Below are positions 1 to 10,475 of a DNA stretch of 64,000 bases, one piece after another. A program made the position numbers and the translations under genes. The notes beneath the pieces are model-generated. The model made no database searches. It had not been told where the DNA came from and worked only from the letters and a program-made list of their open reading frames with translations. The stretch is taken from assembly GCA_947491935.1 (NCBI GenBank), contig CANLLF010000001.1, positions 558,001 to 622,000 of the forward strand, written 5' to 3'. Position 1 is the stretch's first letter. Each line of letters opens with the position of its first letter. The DNA is from an uncultured Roseicyclus sp. GTDB taxonomy: Bacteria > Pseudomonadota > Alphaproteobacteria > Rhodobacterales > Rhodobacteraceae.

Positions 1-1
1 C

Positions 2-232
2 GCCCATCGCATCGCTGCCGCCAAGACACAGCTTAGCGATCCGGAGGCGGAGGGCACGACGGTTCTGGAGATTGCCTATGACGTGGGCTTTGCCTCCCTC
101 GGGCCGTTCAACCGCGCCTTCCGGGCGGAGACCGGGCAAAGCCCGACGGAGTTCCGGCGCGCGGCCCTGTCGCCCCCGACCCACGGCGCCGATTCCGAAC
201 ATCCCGCGCCGATCCCGGCAAATCTGCACTGA
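2..232 (+). CDS. AraC-family transcriptional regulator, C-terminal part
   Basis: The reading frame is open from the window edge and ends at TGA 230-232, leaving 76 residues. They contain the second helix-turn-helix of the AraC/XylS DNA-binding domain: the signature run IAYDVGFASLGPFNRAFR followed by GQSPTEFRR, which is the conserved family end. The effector domain lies outside the window, so the signal it senses is unknown. A tail of about 20 residues rich in proline follows the domain. No partner gene is obvious; the next gene, a tiny exported peptide, is separated by 76 bp. Confidence 0.85.
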   Translation, partial: AHRIAAAKTQLSDPEAEGTTVLEIAYDVGFASLGPFNRAFRAETGQSPTEFRRAALSPPTHGADSEHPAPIPANLH

Positions 233-308
233 TTTCTGAAATCGGACGGATCGCGCGGCGCGAGCATCCCATCCTGATGGCATCACGCAACCCATCAGGA
301 GATCTTCC

Positions 309-464
309 ATGCGCCCTCTCATCCTTGCCGCCCTTGCAGCCACCGCGCTCAGCGCGCCACTTGCGGCTCAGAGCATCGCGTTTCCGTCACTCACATTCCC
401 TGAGCCGGGCACGTTTTGCGGCCCGCTGCAACTCTGCACACCGGAGGTGACCCGCAGCAATTAA
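309..464 (+). CDS. Small exported peptide, unknown function (51 aa)
   Basis: A short frame begins with ATG at 309, preceded by a good ribosome binding site (AGGAG at about 297-302). The product starts with Arg and then a hydrophobic Ala/Leu-rich segment ending in LAAQS, a convincing signal peptide with cleavage near residue 20. The mature part would be about 30 residues with two cysteines (TFCGP and QLCTP) that could form a disulfide. I recognise no family. It may be a genuine small periplasmic protein; the strong start context and clean signal peptide are the only evidence. Confidence 0.5.
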   Translation: MRPLILAALAATALSAPLAAQSIAFPSLTFPEPGTFCGPLQLCTPEVTRSN

Positions 465-542
465 GGCTGTGTCATGGTGCCGGACCTGGTCCGGCGGGCA
501 GGACGTTGGCCGCCCACCATGCCCGACTTTGGCAAGATCGGC

Positions 543-1001
543 TCAGCTGAGCCGGTCTTTCACCATCGGCCCGACGAGGCCGAAATCCATCTGGCCGGCA
601 TATCTGCCCTTCAGCGCGCCCATCACGCGACCCATGTCGCGGATGCTTTCGGCACCGGCCTCGGAAATCGCCGCCTCAACCGCGGCGGCGGTTTCCTTTT
701 CAGACAATTGGCGCGGCAGGAATTCCTCGATCACCGCGATCTCTGCCTTTTCCTGCTCGGCCAGTTCCAGCCGCCCGCCCTCTTCATAGGCCCGCGCGCT
801 TTCCTGGCGTTGCTTCACCATCTTGGCCAGGATCGCCAGCACCTCGGCCTCGCCCACACCATCGGCATTGCCCTTGGCGCGCGCCGCGATGTCCTGATCC
901 TTCACCGCCGCATTGATCAGGCGCAACGTCGACAGGCGCACGCTGTCCTTCTCGCGCATCGCGCTTTTGATCCCGTCGGTGATTTTTGTCCGCAAACCCA
1001 T
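543..1001 (-). CDS. yqeY: GatB/YqeY domain protein
   Basis: A 152-residue protein beginning MGLRTKITDGIKSAMREKD and containing the helical YqeY domain throughout, including the conserved LRLINAAVKD and the C-terminal GRVMGALKGRYAGQMD motif. YqeY is related to the tail domain of the GatB amidotransferase subunit that binds tRNA, but its own role is not settled. I chose the ATG at 1001 because the family starts with this motif; a further Met 32 codons upstream adds unrelated sequence. It is divergent from carA with a 140 bp shared intergenic region. Confidence 0.9.
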   Translation of the reverse strand: MGLRTKITDGIKSAMREKDSVRLSTLRLINAAVKDQDIAARAKGNADGVGEAEVLAILAKMVKQRQESARAYEEGGRLELAEQEKAEIAVIEEFLPRQLSEKETAAAVEAAISEAGAESIRDMGRVMGALKGRYAGQMDFGLVGPMVKDRLS

Positions 1002-1141
1002 GGTCACACCCGCTGCGTTGATCCGTTGAGCCCCGGCAGATAAGGGAAAGAACGCCCGGCAACAAGGCGCAGCTTGACCTGCGCGCACCCCGGCCATACA
1101 CCGCTGGAAGTTTGCCCGGACCCTGCCAACGGAGCTGCCCC

Positions 1142-2296
1142 ATGAGCGATCACCCCACCGCCTGCCTCGTCCTTGCCGATGGCACGATTTTCTACGGAAA
1201 AGGGTTTGGGGCGACGGGGCTGCGCGTGGCCGAGCTGTGCTTCAACACCGCCATGACGGGATATCAGGAGATCATGACCGACCCGTCTTATGCGGGCCAG
1301 ATCGTGACCTTTACGTTCCCCCATATTGGAAATACTGGCACCAACATCGACGATGACGAAACCGCCGATCCGGTGGCCGAAGCGATGGTGGTGAAATGGG
1401 ATCCGACCGAGCCGTCGAACTGGCGAGCGCAAGGCCACCTCGTGGATTGGCTGGCCCGCACCGGACGCGTGGGCATCGGCGGCGTCGATACGCGGCGGCT
1501 GACCCGCGCGATCCGGCAACAGGGCGCCCCCCATGTGGCGCTGGCCCATGACCCCGACGGCAATTTCGATATCGAGGCGATGGTCGCTGCGGCCCGCGCC
1601 TTTAGCGGGCTCGAAGGGCTAGATCTGGCCAAGGATGTGACCTGCGCGCAGAGCTACCGCTGGGACGAGATGCGGTGGGCCTGGCCCGACGGCTATCCCA
1701 AGCGCGAAGGTCCCGCGCCGAAGGTTGTGGCTCTGGATTACGGAGCGAAACGCAATATCCTGCGCTGCCTCGCCTCGGCCGGGCTGGACGTGACCGTGAT
1801 GCCCGCCACGGCCACGGCGGACGAGATTCTGGCGCAATCGCCCGACGGCGTGTTCCTGTCCAACGGTCCCGGTGATCCGGCGGCGACCGGCGCGTACGCC
1901 GTGCCGATGATCAAAGGCGTGCTGGAGGCCGGCATCCCCACCTTTGGCATTTGCCTGGGCCACCAGATGCTGGCGCTGGCGCTTGGCGCAAAAACCATCA
2001 AGATGAACCACGGCCACCATGGCGCAAACCATCCGGTGAAGGACCTGACCACCGGCAAGGTCGAGATCACATCGATGAATCACGGCTTCACGGTCGACAG
2101 CCAAACCCTGCCCGCAGGGGTGAATGAGACCCATGTGAGCCTGTTCGACGGGTCAAATTGCGGGATCGCCGTGGACGGCAAACCGATCTTCTCCGTCCAG
2201 TATCACCCCGAGGCCAGCCCCGGCCCGCAAGACAGCTTCTACCTGTTCGAGCGCTTCGCCGAGGCCGTTCGCGCCGGGGCCAAGACGCTCGCCTGA
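1142..2296 (+). CDS. carA: Carbamoyl-phosphate synthase small subunit
   Basis: The 384-residue small (glutaminase) subunit of carbamoyl-phosphate synthetase, which releases ammonia from glutamine for carbamoyl phosphate used in pyrimidine and arginine synthesis. The N-terminal CPSase domain (LVLADGTIFYGKGFG) is followed by a class I glutamine amidotransferase domain. The nucleophile is Cys271 in GICLGHQ, and the His/Glu pair is in YHPEASPG. The start is ATG 1142 with GGAGC upstream. The carB partner is not adjacent in the window, which is usual for alphaproteobacteria. Confidence 0.97.
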   Translation: MSDHPTACLVLADGTIFYGKGFGATGLRVAELCFNTAMTGYQEIMTDPSYAGQIVTFTFPHIGNTGTNIDDDETADPVAEAMVVKWDPTEPSNWRAQGHLVDWLARTGRVGIGGVDTRRLTRAIRQQGAPHVALAHDPDGNFDIEAMVAAARAFSGLEGLDLAKDVTCAQSYRWDEMRWAWPDGYPKREGPAPKVVALDYGAKRNILRCLASAGLDVTVMPATATADEILAQSPDGVFLSNGPGDPAATGAYAVPMIKGVLEAGIPTFGICLGHQMLALALGAKTIKMNHGHHGANHPVKDLTTGKVEITSMNHGFTVDSQTLPAGVNETHVSLFDGSNCGIAVDGKPIFSVQYHPEASPGPQDSFYLFERFAEAVRAGAKTLA

Positions 2297-2438
2297 CCGT
2301 TCCGAAACGCCGGAACCGTGTTCCGCGCCATACCGTCAGCCGTTGGCCGAACCCATTGTCTTTACCAATTATTAACCACTCCGCCCGAAGGTCGCATTAG
2401 ACGACATTTGAAATAAAACCCAGCGAAAGGCGCAGGTT

Positions 2439-4418
2439 TTGGACGGGGAAAAATCCCAAGGTCGCTCTGGGCCCGGCCGTGGCCCATCGGGCGCGCTTCT
2501 GGCGCGTGCGGCGAACCGCGTTGACACCTGGCAATTCCCCCCGGATCGAACCGAGACGCCCACTCAGGCCGAAGCGACGCGGCTATCCGCGCTTCTGGTC
2601 TCACGCGGTGTCGTGTCCTCGACAGAGGTGTCCGCCGCACTGACAGCAATGCGCGGGACCACCCTGTCGCTCGGTCAGGTTTTGCTGGCCCAGCGGGCGC
2701 TGGATGAGGCCGAACTTCTGTCGGCGCTTGCCGAGATCAACCGTTGCGGCATCGCCGATCTGGCCGGGATGCCAGCCGATCCGGGCCTCGCCCACCTTCT
2801 GCCGGCCCGTCAGGCGATCGCCTGCGAAGCCGTGATCTGGCACAGCGCGGGCTCCGGCCTTGTCATCGCAACAAGCCGACCGGACCGGCTGGACGACCTG
2901 CGCGCCGCCCTTCCGCCGGGCACCCGTGTGGTTACTGCGTTGGCCTGCCGCGCTCAGATCACCAATGCGCAGAAAGCGCTTTATGGGCCGGAGCTGGCGC
3001 GGCGCGCCGAAGGACGCGCGCCGGAGGCCCGCTCCTGCCGCACGTGGCGCGGCGATGCGATGGGGCGTGTCGCCATCGGCGTGGCGCTTGCGGGTCTATG
3101 CCTTCTGATCGCGGCCCCCATCGCGCTCCTTGTCGTCCTATTTGCCGTTGCCCTCACCGTTTTCATCGCAAATTGCATCCTGAAATTCTCGGCCTTCGCG
3201 CAATCCCTGCGTTTTCCCACCCCGACGGAGCCCTCCCCGCCCGACAGCCAATTCCTGCACTTGCCCACCGTCTCGATCCTCGTGCCCCTGTTGCGGGAAC
3301 CGGAAATTGCGGGCGCGCTTGTCGAACGACTGCGGCGCTTGAATTACCCCCGTGAGCGCCTCGATATCATTCTCGCAGTCGAAGAAGACGATCCCACCAC
3401 CCTGGCCGCGTTGCGCGCAGGGCATCTGCCGCCCTGGATGCGGGCCATCATCGTGCCGCGCGGCCATCCGCAGACCAAGCCCCGGGCACTCAACTACGTC
3501 TTGAACTACGCGCGGGGCGACATTGTGGGCATCTACGACGCGGAAGATCGCCCCGAGCCCGACCAGATCGCGCGCGTCGTGCAGCGCTTTGCCGAGGTTC
3601 CGGGCGATGTAGCCTGTCTGCAGGGGCAGCTTGATTACTACAATTCGCGGCACAACTGGCTGAGCCGGATGTTCACGGTGGAATATGCCGCCTGGTTCCG
3701 GGTCCTGCTGCCCGGCGTGCAACGGATGGGCCTTGTCGTGCCCCTGGGCGGAACCACCGTCTTCTTGCGCCGCAACGTGTTGGAAGAGCTTGGCGCGTGG
3801 GACGCCCATAATGTCACCGAGGATGCCGAACTGGGCCTGCGTCTGGCGCGGGCGGGTTATCAGACGGAAATCGTCGACACGACTACGTTTGAGGAGGCCA
3901 ACGCAGCCCTTTTCCCGTGGATCCGGCAACGCTCCCGCTGGTTGAAGGGCTACCTGATCACCTGGGGCGTGGCGATGCGGCGGCCGGGCATACTGTGGCG
4001 TGATCTCGGGCCATGGCGGTTTATCGGCCTGCAGGTGCAGATGTTCGGGGGCGTCCTGGGCTTCCTGACCGCGCCGCTGCTCTGGACCTTCATGCTCAAG
4101 CCGTTCGGCGTTTGGCACCCGCTTGATACGGTCCTGTCTCCGCTTGGCTACGGCATTCTGGCGGTGGTGATGATCACCGGGCTGGTCGGGTCCATCGCGA
4201 TCTCGATCTATGCCTGCCGGGCCAAACACCTGCGCCATCTGCGCCCGATCACACCACTGGTGGAACCCTATTACCTTTTCGGCACAATCGCGGCGTGGAT
4301 CGGTGTATTCGAATTGATGGCCCGCCCGTTCTTCTGGGCCAAGACGACCCATGGAAACTTCGGCGCCGCGCAGGTGGACGAGCCCGCGCCTGCGCCACCG
4401 ATGCACATCGCGGAATAG
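2439..4418 (+). CDS. Membrane glycosyltransferase (GT2) with N-terminal MshEN-like domain
   Basis: A 659-residue protein starting with TTG. Residues 48-110 resemble a MshEN/type II secretion GspE N-terminal domain, with two similar halves (RLSALLVSRG and LSLGQVLLAQ followed by ALAEINRCGIADL). Two membrane helices lie at about 212-250. A processive-type GT2 domain follows (about 276-505), with YDAED at 366-370, the TED motif at 460-462 and QRSRW at 497-501, as in cellulose/hyaluronan-synthase-like enzymes. Further membrane helices fill 520-635. It probably builds or exports a cell-surface polysaccharide; the sugar is unknown. The gene stands alone between carA and a convergent regulator. The domain order is seen directly; c-di-GMP binding is inference. 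Confidence 0.85.
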   Translation: MDGEKSQGRSGPGRGPSGALLARAANRVDTWQFPPDRTETPTQAEATRLSALLVSRGVVSSTEVSAALTAMRGTTLSLGQVLLAQRALDEAELLSALAEINRCGIADLAGMPADPGLAHLLPARQAIACEAVIWHSAGSGLVIATSRPDRLDDLRAALPPGTRVVTALACRAQITNAQKALYGPELARRAEGRAPEARSCRTWRGDAMGRVAIGVALAGLCLLIAAPIALLVVLFAVALTVFIANCILKFSAFAQSLRFPTPTEPSPPDSQFLHLPTVSILVPLLREPEIAGALVERLRRLNYPRERLDIILAVEEDDPTTLAALRAGHLPPWMRAIIVPRGHPQTKPRALNYVLNYARGDIVGIYDAEDRPEPDQIARVVQRFAEVPGDVACLQGQLDYYNSRHNWLSRMFTVEYAAWFRVLLPGVQRMGLVVPLGGTTVFLRRNVLEELGAWDAHNVTEDAELGLRLARAGYQTEIVDTTTFEEANAALFPWIRQRSRWLKGYLITWGVAMRRPGILWRDLGPWRFIGLQVQMFGGVLGFLTAPLLWTFMLKPFGVWHPLDTVLSPLGYGILAVVMITGLVGSIAISIYACRAKHLRHLRPITPLVEPYYLFGTIAAWIGVFELMARPFFWAKTTHGNFGAAQVDEPAPAPPMHIAE

Positions 4419-4423
4419 CGGGT

Positions 4424-5059
4424 TCAGCCGCGCTGCGCCTCCTCTTTCAGGCGCACCTTAAATGCGGTCGAAAGATGGGCCTTCAACGCATCGGCCGCCC
4501 TGTCACCGTCGCGGGCCGAGATCGCATCCACGATGGCATCATGCTCGGCCAGGGCATCCTCGCCCCGTCCGGCGGCGGCTAGCGATGTGCGCGCCATCAG
4601 GGCCATGGAGCGATAGACAAGATCCAGTTGCTGGACGAGGTAGCGGTTGTGCGACGCCAGGTGGATCTGGTGGTGGAACCGCCGGTTGGCCCGCGCGAGC
4701 GCCTCCGGATCGCCCAGAAGGGTGCGATCCTGCTCCACCATGTCCCGCAGCACGGCGATCTCTTCCTCCGCTGCGTGCTTGGCGGCAAGGCGCGCGGCCA
4801 GCCCCTCCAGTTCCTGGCGGACCGCGTAAAGCTCGGCCATTTGCGCATGATCCAGCGACGCCACGATCAACGACCGCCCATCGCGGGTGAGCAGGGATTG
4901 TGTCTCAAGCCGCTGCAGCGCTTCGCGGATCGGTGTTCTGCTGACCCCGAACCGGTCCGCCAGCTCGCTTTCAACGAGCCGGGATCCGGGGCGATACACG
5001 CCGCCATCGATCGCATCGAGGATCAGCCCGTAGGCGTCCTTATGGCCGACCTCGCTCAT
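4424..5059 (-). CDS. GntR-family transcriptional regulator (FadR/FCD type)
   Basis: A 211-residue regulator. The N-terminal winged helix-turn-helix includes SELADRFGVSRTPIREALQR, the GntR signature, followed by an all-helical FCD ligand-binding domain (about residues 75-200) with the conserved His-containing HHQIHLASHNRY segment. The start chosen is ATG 5059 (MSEVGHKDAYG), because upstream sequence lacks family similarity. FCD regulators typically sense organic acids or other carboxylates; nothing adjacent tells which. It is convergent with the glycosyltransferase (5 bp apart) and divergent from the HAD nucleotidase gene. Confidence 0.92.
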   Translation of the reverse strand: MSEVGHKDAYGLILDAIDGGVYRPGSRLVESELADRFGVSRTPIREALQRLETQSLLTRDGRSLIVASLDHAQMAELYAVRQELEGLAARLAAKHAAEEEIAVLRDMVEQDRTLLGDPEALARANRRFHHQIHLASHNRYLVQQLDLVYRSMALMARTSLAAAGRGEDALAEHDAIVDAISARDGDRAADALKAHLSTAFKVRLKEEAQRG

Positions 5060-5157
5060 GGCAATGTCCCTTTCTCTCAAGGCCTTGGACGCTAGTCCCG
5101 CCCCCGCGCCCTGTCCAGTGCCTTGCACCGGGGCGACCGGGCGGATAGGCCCGCCCC

Positions 5158-5799
5158 ATGGCACAGCTGACTGATATCGAAACCTGGGTGTTTGACCTCG
5201 ACAACACGCTTTATCCGCCGTCGATGGCGCTTTTCCCGCAGGTGAACGCAAGGATGACGGCTTTTGTGATGGAGACGCTTGGCCTCCCGCGGGCCGAGGC
5301 GGATGCCTTGCGCCACAAATACTACGAGGATCATGGCACCACCCTTGCAGGGCTCATGGAGCATCATGGGGTAGATCCCGAACCCTATCTTGTTGCCGTC
5401 CACGATATCGATTTCTCGGTGCTGTCCCCCGATCCGGAGCTGGCCGATGCCATCACCGCCCTGCCGGGACGGAAGATCATCTACACCAATGGAAGCGCGC
5501 CCTATGCGGCAGAGGTGGCCAAGGCGCGGGGCCTCGATGGCCTGTTCGATGCGATCTATGGCGTCGAACATGCGGCCTACCACCCGAAACCGTCGGCCCA
5601 GGCCTTTGAAACCGTGTTCGGGGCGGAAGCTCTGACCCCCGCCAAGGCGGCCATGTTCGAAGACGAGGCCCGCAACCTGCGCGTCCCCCACGAGATGGGC
5701 CTGACAACGATCCACGTCGCCACGACCTCCGCCCCCGACGACCATATCCACCATCATACGTCGGACCTGACCCGCTTCCTGCAAACGCTGCTGGCCTAG
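5158..5799 (+). CDS. Pyrimidine 5'-nucleotidase, HAD family (SDT1-like)
   Basis: A 213-residue HAD hydrolase. Motif I is FDLDNTLYPP with nucleophile Asp13 and Asp15; motif II is the YTNGS segment; motif III is the Lys in HPKPS; motif IV is FEDEARNL. FDLDNTLYP is characteristic of the SDT1/phosphoserine-phosphatase-like group annotated as pyrimidine 5'-nucleotidase, which dephosphorylates UMP/CMP. Substrate remains an inference. The start ATG is 98 bp from the divergent GntR gene. Confidence 0.88.
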   Translation: MAQLTDIETWVFDLDNTLYPPSMALFPQVNARMTAFVMETLGLPRAEADALRHKYYEDHGTTLAGLMEHHGVDPEPYLVAVHDIDFSVLSPDPELADAITALPGRKIIYTNGSAPYAAEVAKARGLDGLFDAIYGVEHAAYHPKPSAQAFETVFGAEALTPAKAAMFEDEARNLRVPHEMGLTTIHVATTSAPDDHIHHHTSDLTRFLQTLLA

Positions 5800-5886
5800 A
5801 CAAATCCCGCCAACATCATCGCGCGTTGCAAAGACCGGGACAGAAGGTCGCTTTCCCCCGCCCCGCCGGGGGATTACCTAGAGCGT

Positions 5887-7092
5887 ATGACCAACCCACA
5901 CGATATCGATATCTTCGTTTCCGGCGGTGGCGTCGCTGGCCTTGCCGCGACCATCGCATTCGCCCAGGCGGGTTTTACGACGCTCTGTGCCGATCCGGCC
6001 CCGCCTGTGACGGAGCGGGAGGCCGATGGCGCGGACCTGCGGACCACCGCCTTTTTGCAACCGGCGCAGGCCTTCCTCGACCGGATCGGGCTTTGGTCCA
6101 GCTTTGCGCCCCACGCCACACCCCTGCAGGTCATGCGGATCGTGGATGCGGGCGGCGAATTGCCCGAGGCGCGCGCAACCCATGATTTCGACGCCGCCGA
6201 CATTTCCGACGCCCCGTTCGGGTGGAACCTTCCCAATTGGCTGCTGCGCCGCGAGATGGTTGCCCATCTGGAGAGCCTGCCGAACGCGACGTTCAGACCG
6301 GGCACCGGCACGGCCCATGTCCTGACCCGTCAGCGCGAGGCCCTCGTGACGCTCAGCGATGGAACCCGCCTGCGCGCCCAGTTGATCATCGCCGCCGATG
6401 GCCGCACGTCGCCGGTGCGCGAAGCCGTCGATATCCCGGTGCGGACCACGCGATACGGACAGAAGGCGCTGGCCTTTGCCGTGACCCATGACGCGCCGCA
6501 TGGAAATATCTCAACCGAGATCCATCGCTCCGGCGGGCCATTTACCCTGGTGCCGCTGCCAGATCATGATGGCCGGCCCTGTTCCGCCATTGTCTGGATG
6601 GAGCGAGGGCCTGAGGCGCAACGGCTGGCCGCATTGCCCAATGAGGCGTTCGAGAGCGAGATGACCGAGCGGTCCGCAGGGCTATACGGTCCGTTGCGAC
6701 TGGCGTCCCGCCGGACGGTCTGGCCGATCATCAGCCAGGTGGCGGCGCGGATGAACGCCGAGCGCACCGCGCTGGTGGCCGAGGCGGCGCATGTGGTCCC
6801 GCCGATCGGGGCGCAGGGCCTGAACATGAGCCTTGCGGACATCGCCGCGCTTCTGGAGATCGCGACCTCCAACCGTGACGATCCCGGCGCAGCGGCGGGG
6901 CTGGCCCGGTATCATCGGGCGCGGCATCCCGAAATCCTTGCCAGGGTCGCCGGAGTGGACGCGCTGAACCGCGCTTCCATGGCGCAGGCGCAAGGGGTTC
7001 GCGATTTGCGGCTGAAGGCGCTGAATGCGCTTTATTCCGTCACGCCCGTCCGTAAGACCCTGATGCGGGCGGGGCTTGGGGCCAGCGGCTAA
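5887..7092 (+). CDS. UbiH/UbiF/COQ6-family FAD-dependent monooxygenase
   Basis: A 401-residue flavoprotein hydroxylase. The N-terminal Rossmann motif is VSGGGVAGLAATIAFAQAG; a central AADGRTSPVRE (the DG motif binding FAD and NADPH) and the C-terminal GAQGLNMSLADIAALLE (the second FAD motif, with Asp) follow. This is the UbiH/COQ6 family, which hydroxylates the ubiquinone ring. Some alphaproteobacteria use UbiH/UbiL proteins with different regioselectivity, so I do not give a symbol. The gene is monocistronic and ends in a GC-rich repeated hairpin element. Confidence 0.88.
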   Translation: MTNPHDIDIFVSGGGVAGLAATIAFAQAGFTTLCADPAPPVTEREADGADLRTTAFLQPAQAFLDRIGLWSSFAPHATPLQVMRIVDAGGELPEARATHDFDAADISDAPFGWNLPNWLLRREMVAHLESLPNATFRPGTGTAHVLTRQREALVTLSDGTRLRAQLIIAADGRTSPVREAVDIPVRTTRYGQKALAFAVTHDAPHGNISTEIHRSGGPFTLVPLPDHDGRPCSAIVWMERGPEAQRLAALPNEAFESEMTERSAGLYGPLRLASRRTVWPIISQVAARMNAERTALVAEAAHVVPPIGAQGLNMSLADIAALLEIATSNRDDPGAAAGLARYHRARHPEILARVAGVDALNRASMAQAQGVRDLRLKALNALYSVTPVRKTLMRAGLGASG

Positions 7093-7152
7093 AAGGGGCG
7101 CTGCCCCCGGCACCTGACGGTGCCTCCCCCGGGATATTTTTGAAACAAGGAA
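7093..7152 (+). repeat. Dispersed GC-hairpin element, copy 1 (probable terminator)
   Basis: Directly after the UbiH-like stop codon there are two perfect hairpins: GGGGCG/GCCCC (7095-7107) and GGCACC-tgac-GGTGCC (7109-7124). A characteristic tail follows, CCCCCGGGATATTTTTGAAAC (7126-7146). The tail resembles sequences near 23341 (opposite strand) and 28185. It lies between convergent genes and probably terminates transcription. Confidence 0.6.
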
Positions 7153-7213
7153 GGGGTGCGGCCCGGTCAACGCATGCGGTGCGGTGTGATCGGGGGTTGG
7201 CCTTGAGCGCCTG

Positions 7214-8344
7214 TTACGGGAAGACCTTGTCGAGTACGGTCTTCAGGCGCGCCAGCGCGGCGTTGACATCGTAGAGCTTGTCGAGGCCGAAGAGGCCGAG
7301 GCGGAACGTCATGAAGCCTTCGGGCTCGTCCACCTGCAAGGGCACACCGGCGGCGATCTGCATACCATGGGCCGCGAATTTGGCGCCGGATTTGATCTCG
7401 GGATCATCTGTATAGCTGACGACGACGCCGGGCGCGCCATAGCCCTCTGCGGCGACGGATGTGATGCCCTTTGCGGTGAGCGTGGCGCGGACACCATTGC
7501 CGAGCGCCCATTGCGCCTGTTTCAGCTTGTCGAAACCGTAATCGCGGGTCTCGATCATCGTGTCTCGGAACACGCGCAGGGCATCCGTGGGCATGGTCGC
7601 GTGGTAGGCGTGGCCGCCATTTTCGTAGGTTTTCATGATGTTGGACCAGGCTTTCAGGTCTCCCGCGAAGGAATTGGATTGCGTCTGATCCATCCGCGCC
7701 ACGGCCCTGTCGGACATCATCACGAGGCCCGCGCAGGGCTGCGCCGACCAGCCCTTTTGCGGCGCGGAGATCAGGACATCGACGCCCGTTTCCTTCATAT
7801 CGACCCAGGCGCAGCCCGAGGCGATGCAATCGAGCACCATCAGCGCGCCGACCTGATGCGCAGCCTCGGCCAAAGCGGCGATGTAATCGTCCGGCAAGAT
7901 CACCCCGGCGGAGGTTTCAACATGGGGGGCGAAAACGATGCCAGGTTTGATCTCGACGATCTTCTGCGTGACTTCTTCAATGGGCGCGGGCGCGTAGGGC
8001 GATTGCGGGGCGTTGCCGCTGGGGCGCGCCTTCATCACCGTGACGTCCCCCACAAAGCCACCGGCATCGAGGATCTGTGACCAGCGGAAGGAGAACCAGC
8101 CGTTGCGCACCACGAGCACGTCGGTACCTTGTGCAAATTGGCGCGCCACGGCCTCCATCGCGAAAGACCCGCCCCCGGGGATCAGGGCCACCGCATCGGC
8201 GTTGTAAACCTGTTTCAGCATGGCGGAGATGTCGTTCATCACGCCCTGGAACGCGCCCGACATGTGGTTGAGCGACCGGTCAGTGAAAACGACGGAATAT
8301 TCGAGAAGGCCGTCGGGGTCGACGTGATCGAGCAGGGCGGTCAT
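7214..8344 (-). CDS. Class V PLP-dependent aminotransferase
   Basis: A 376-residue fold-type I PLP enzyme. The lysine forming the internal aldimine is Lys197 in SAPQKGWS, with the ring-nitrogen Asp172 in MVLDCIAS and the glycine-rich phosphate loop IPGGGSFAMEA near residue 55-65. The overall look is that of the alanine-glyoxylate/serine-glyoxylate aminotransferase group. The true amino donor cannot be read from sequence. It lies in the same direction as the two Lrp genes (62 bp upstream), which suggests amino-acid-responsive control. Confidence 0.9.
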   Translation of the reverse strand: MTALLDHVDPDGLLEYSVVFTDRSLNHMSGAFQGVMNDISAMLKQVYNADAVALIPGGGSFAMEAVARQFAQGTDVLVVRNGWFSFRWSQILDAGGFVGDVTVMKARPSGNAPQSPYAPAPIEEVTQKIVEIKPGIVFAPHVETSAGVILPDDYIAALAEAAHQVGALMVLDCIASGCAWVDMKETGVDVLISAPQKGWSAQPCAGLVMMSDRAVARMDQTQSNSFAGDLKAWSNIMKTYENGGHAYHATMPTDALRVFRDTMIETRDYGFDKLKQAQWALGNGVRATLTAKGITSVAAEGYGAPGVVVSYTDDPEIKSGAKFAAHGMQIAAGVPLQVDEPEGFMTFRLGLFGLDKLYDVNAALARLKTVLDKVFP

Positions 8345-8406
8345 GGGCTATCTCCTGTGTAGCGGCCTTGGATAGGACCCACGCCGCGGCGGGACAAGCC
8401 CCGCGC

Positions 8407-8858
8407 TCAGAGCGGGCCGGGGCGCTGCTCCTCCGAAAGCAATACGTTGGCCTCGACATTGCCGACGGATGGCAGCGTCATGATGCGTCGCCGGAGCACC
8501 CGTTCGAAATCGGCCAAATCGCGTGCGACGACCCGCAAGCGGTAATCGTAGAGGCCCAGCACGTGTTCGACGGTTTGCACCTCGGGGATGGCGGTGATGG
8601 CGCGTTCGAAATCATCGAGGGAGACGCGGGATTTGGCCGAGAGCTTCACACCAAGGAATACGGTGACGCCAAAGCCCAGGGCGGCAGCATCGAGGTCGAG
8701 ACGACGCCCCGCAAGGATGCCGGCCTCGGTCAGGCGTTTAATACGCCGCCATGTGGCGGGCTGAGACAGGCCCACCCGGCGCCCGATCTCGGAGGCTTTG
8801 AGCGTCGCATCGCGGGCAAGCAGGCGCAGGATCGCGCGGTCGGTCGTGTCGGTGTCGA

Positions 8859-8862
<4 letters not shown>
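8407..8862 (-). CDS. Lrp/AsnC-family transcriptional regulator
   Basis: A 151-residue Lrp-type protein beginning with GTG. It has an N-terminal helix-turn-helix (LKASEIGRRVGLSQPATWRRIKRL) and a C-terminal RAM/AsnC ligand domain. The GTG start overlaps the stop of the next Lrp gene (GTGA at 8859-8862), so the two are translationally coupled. Lrp-like proteins respond to amino acids. The neighbours (ilvC, aminotransferase) suggest branched-chain or related amino acids, an inference only. Confidence 0.92.
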
Positions 8863-10470
<1,608 letters not shown>

Positions 10471-10475
10471 AGCCG

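Noticed and set aside
2311-2325. Hairpin CGGAAC-cgt-GTTCCG after carA as a terminator
   Set aside because: Only a 6-bp stem and no T-run, so I do not call it a terminator.
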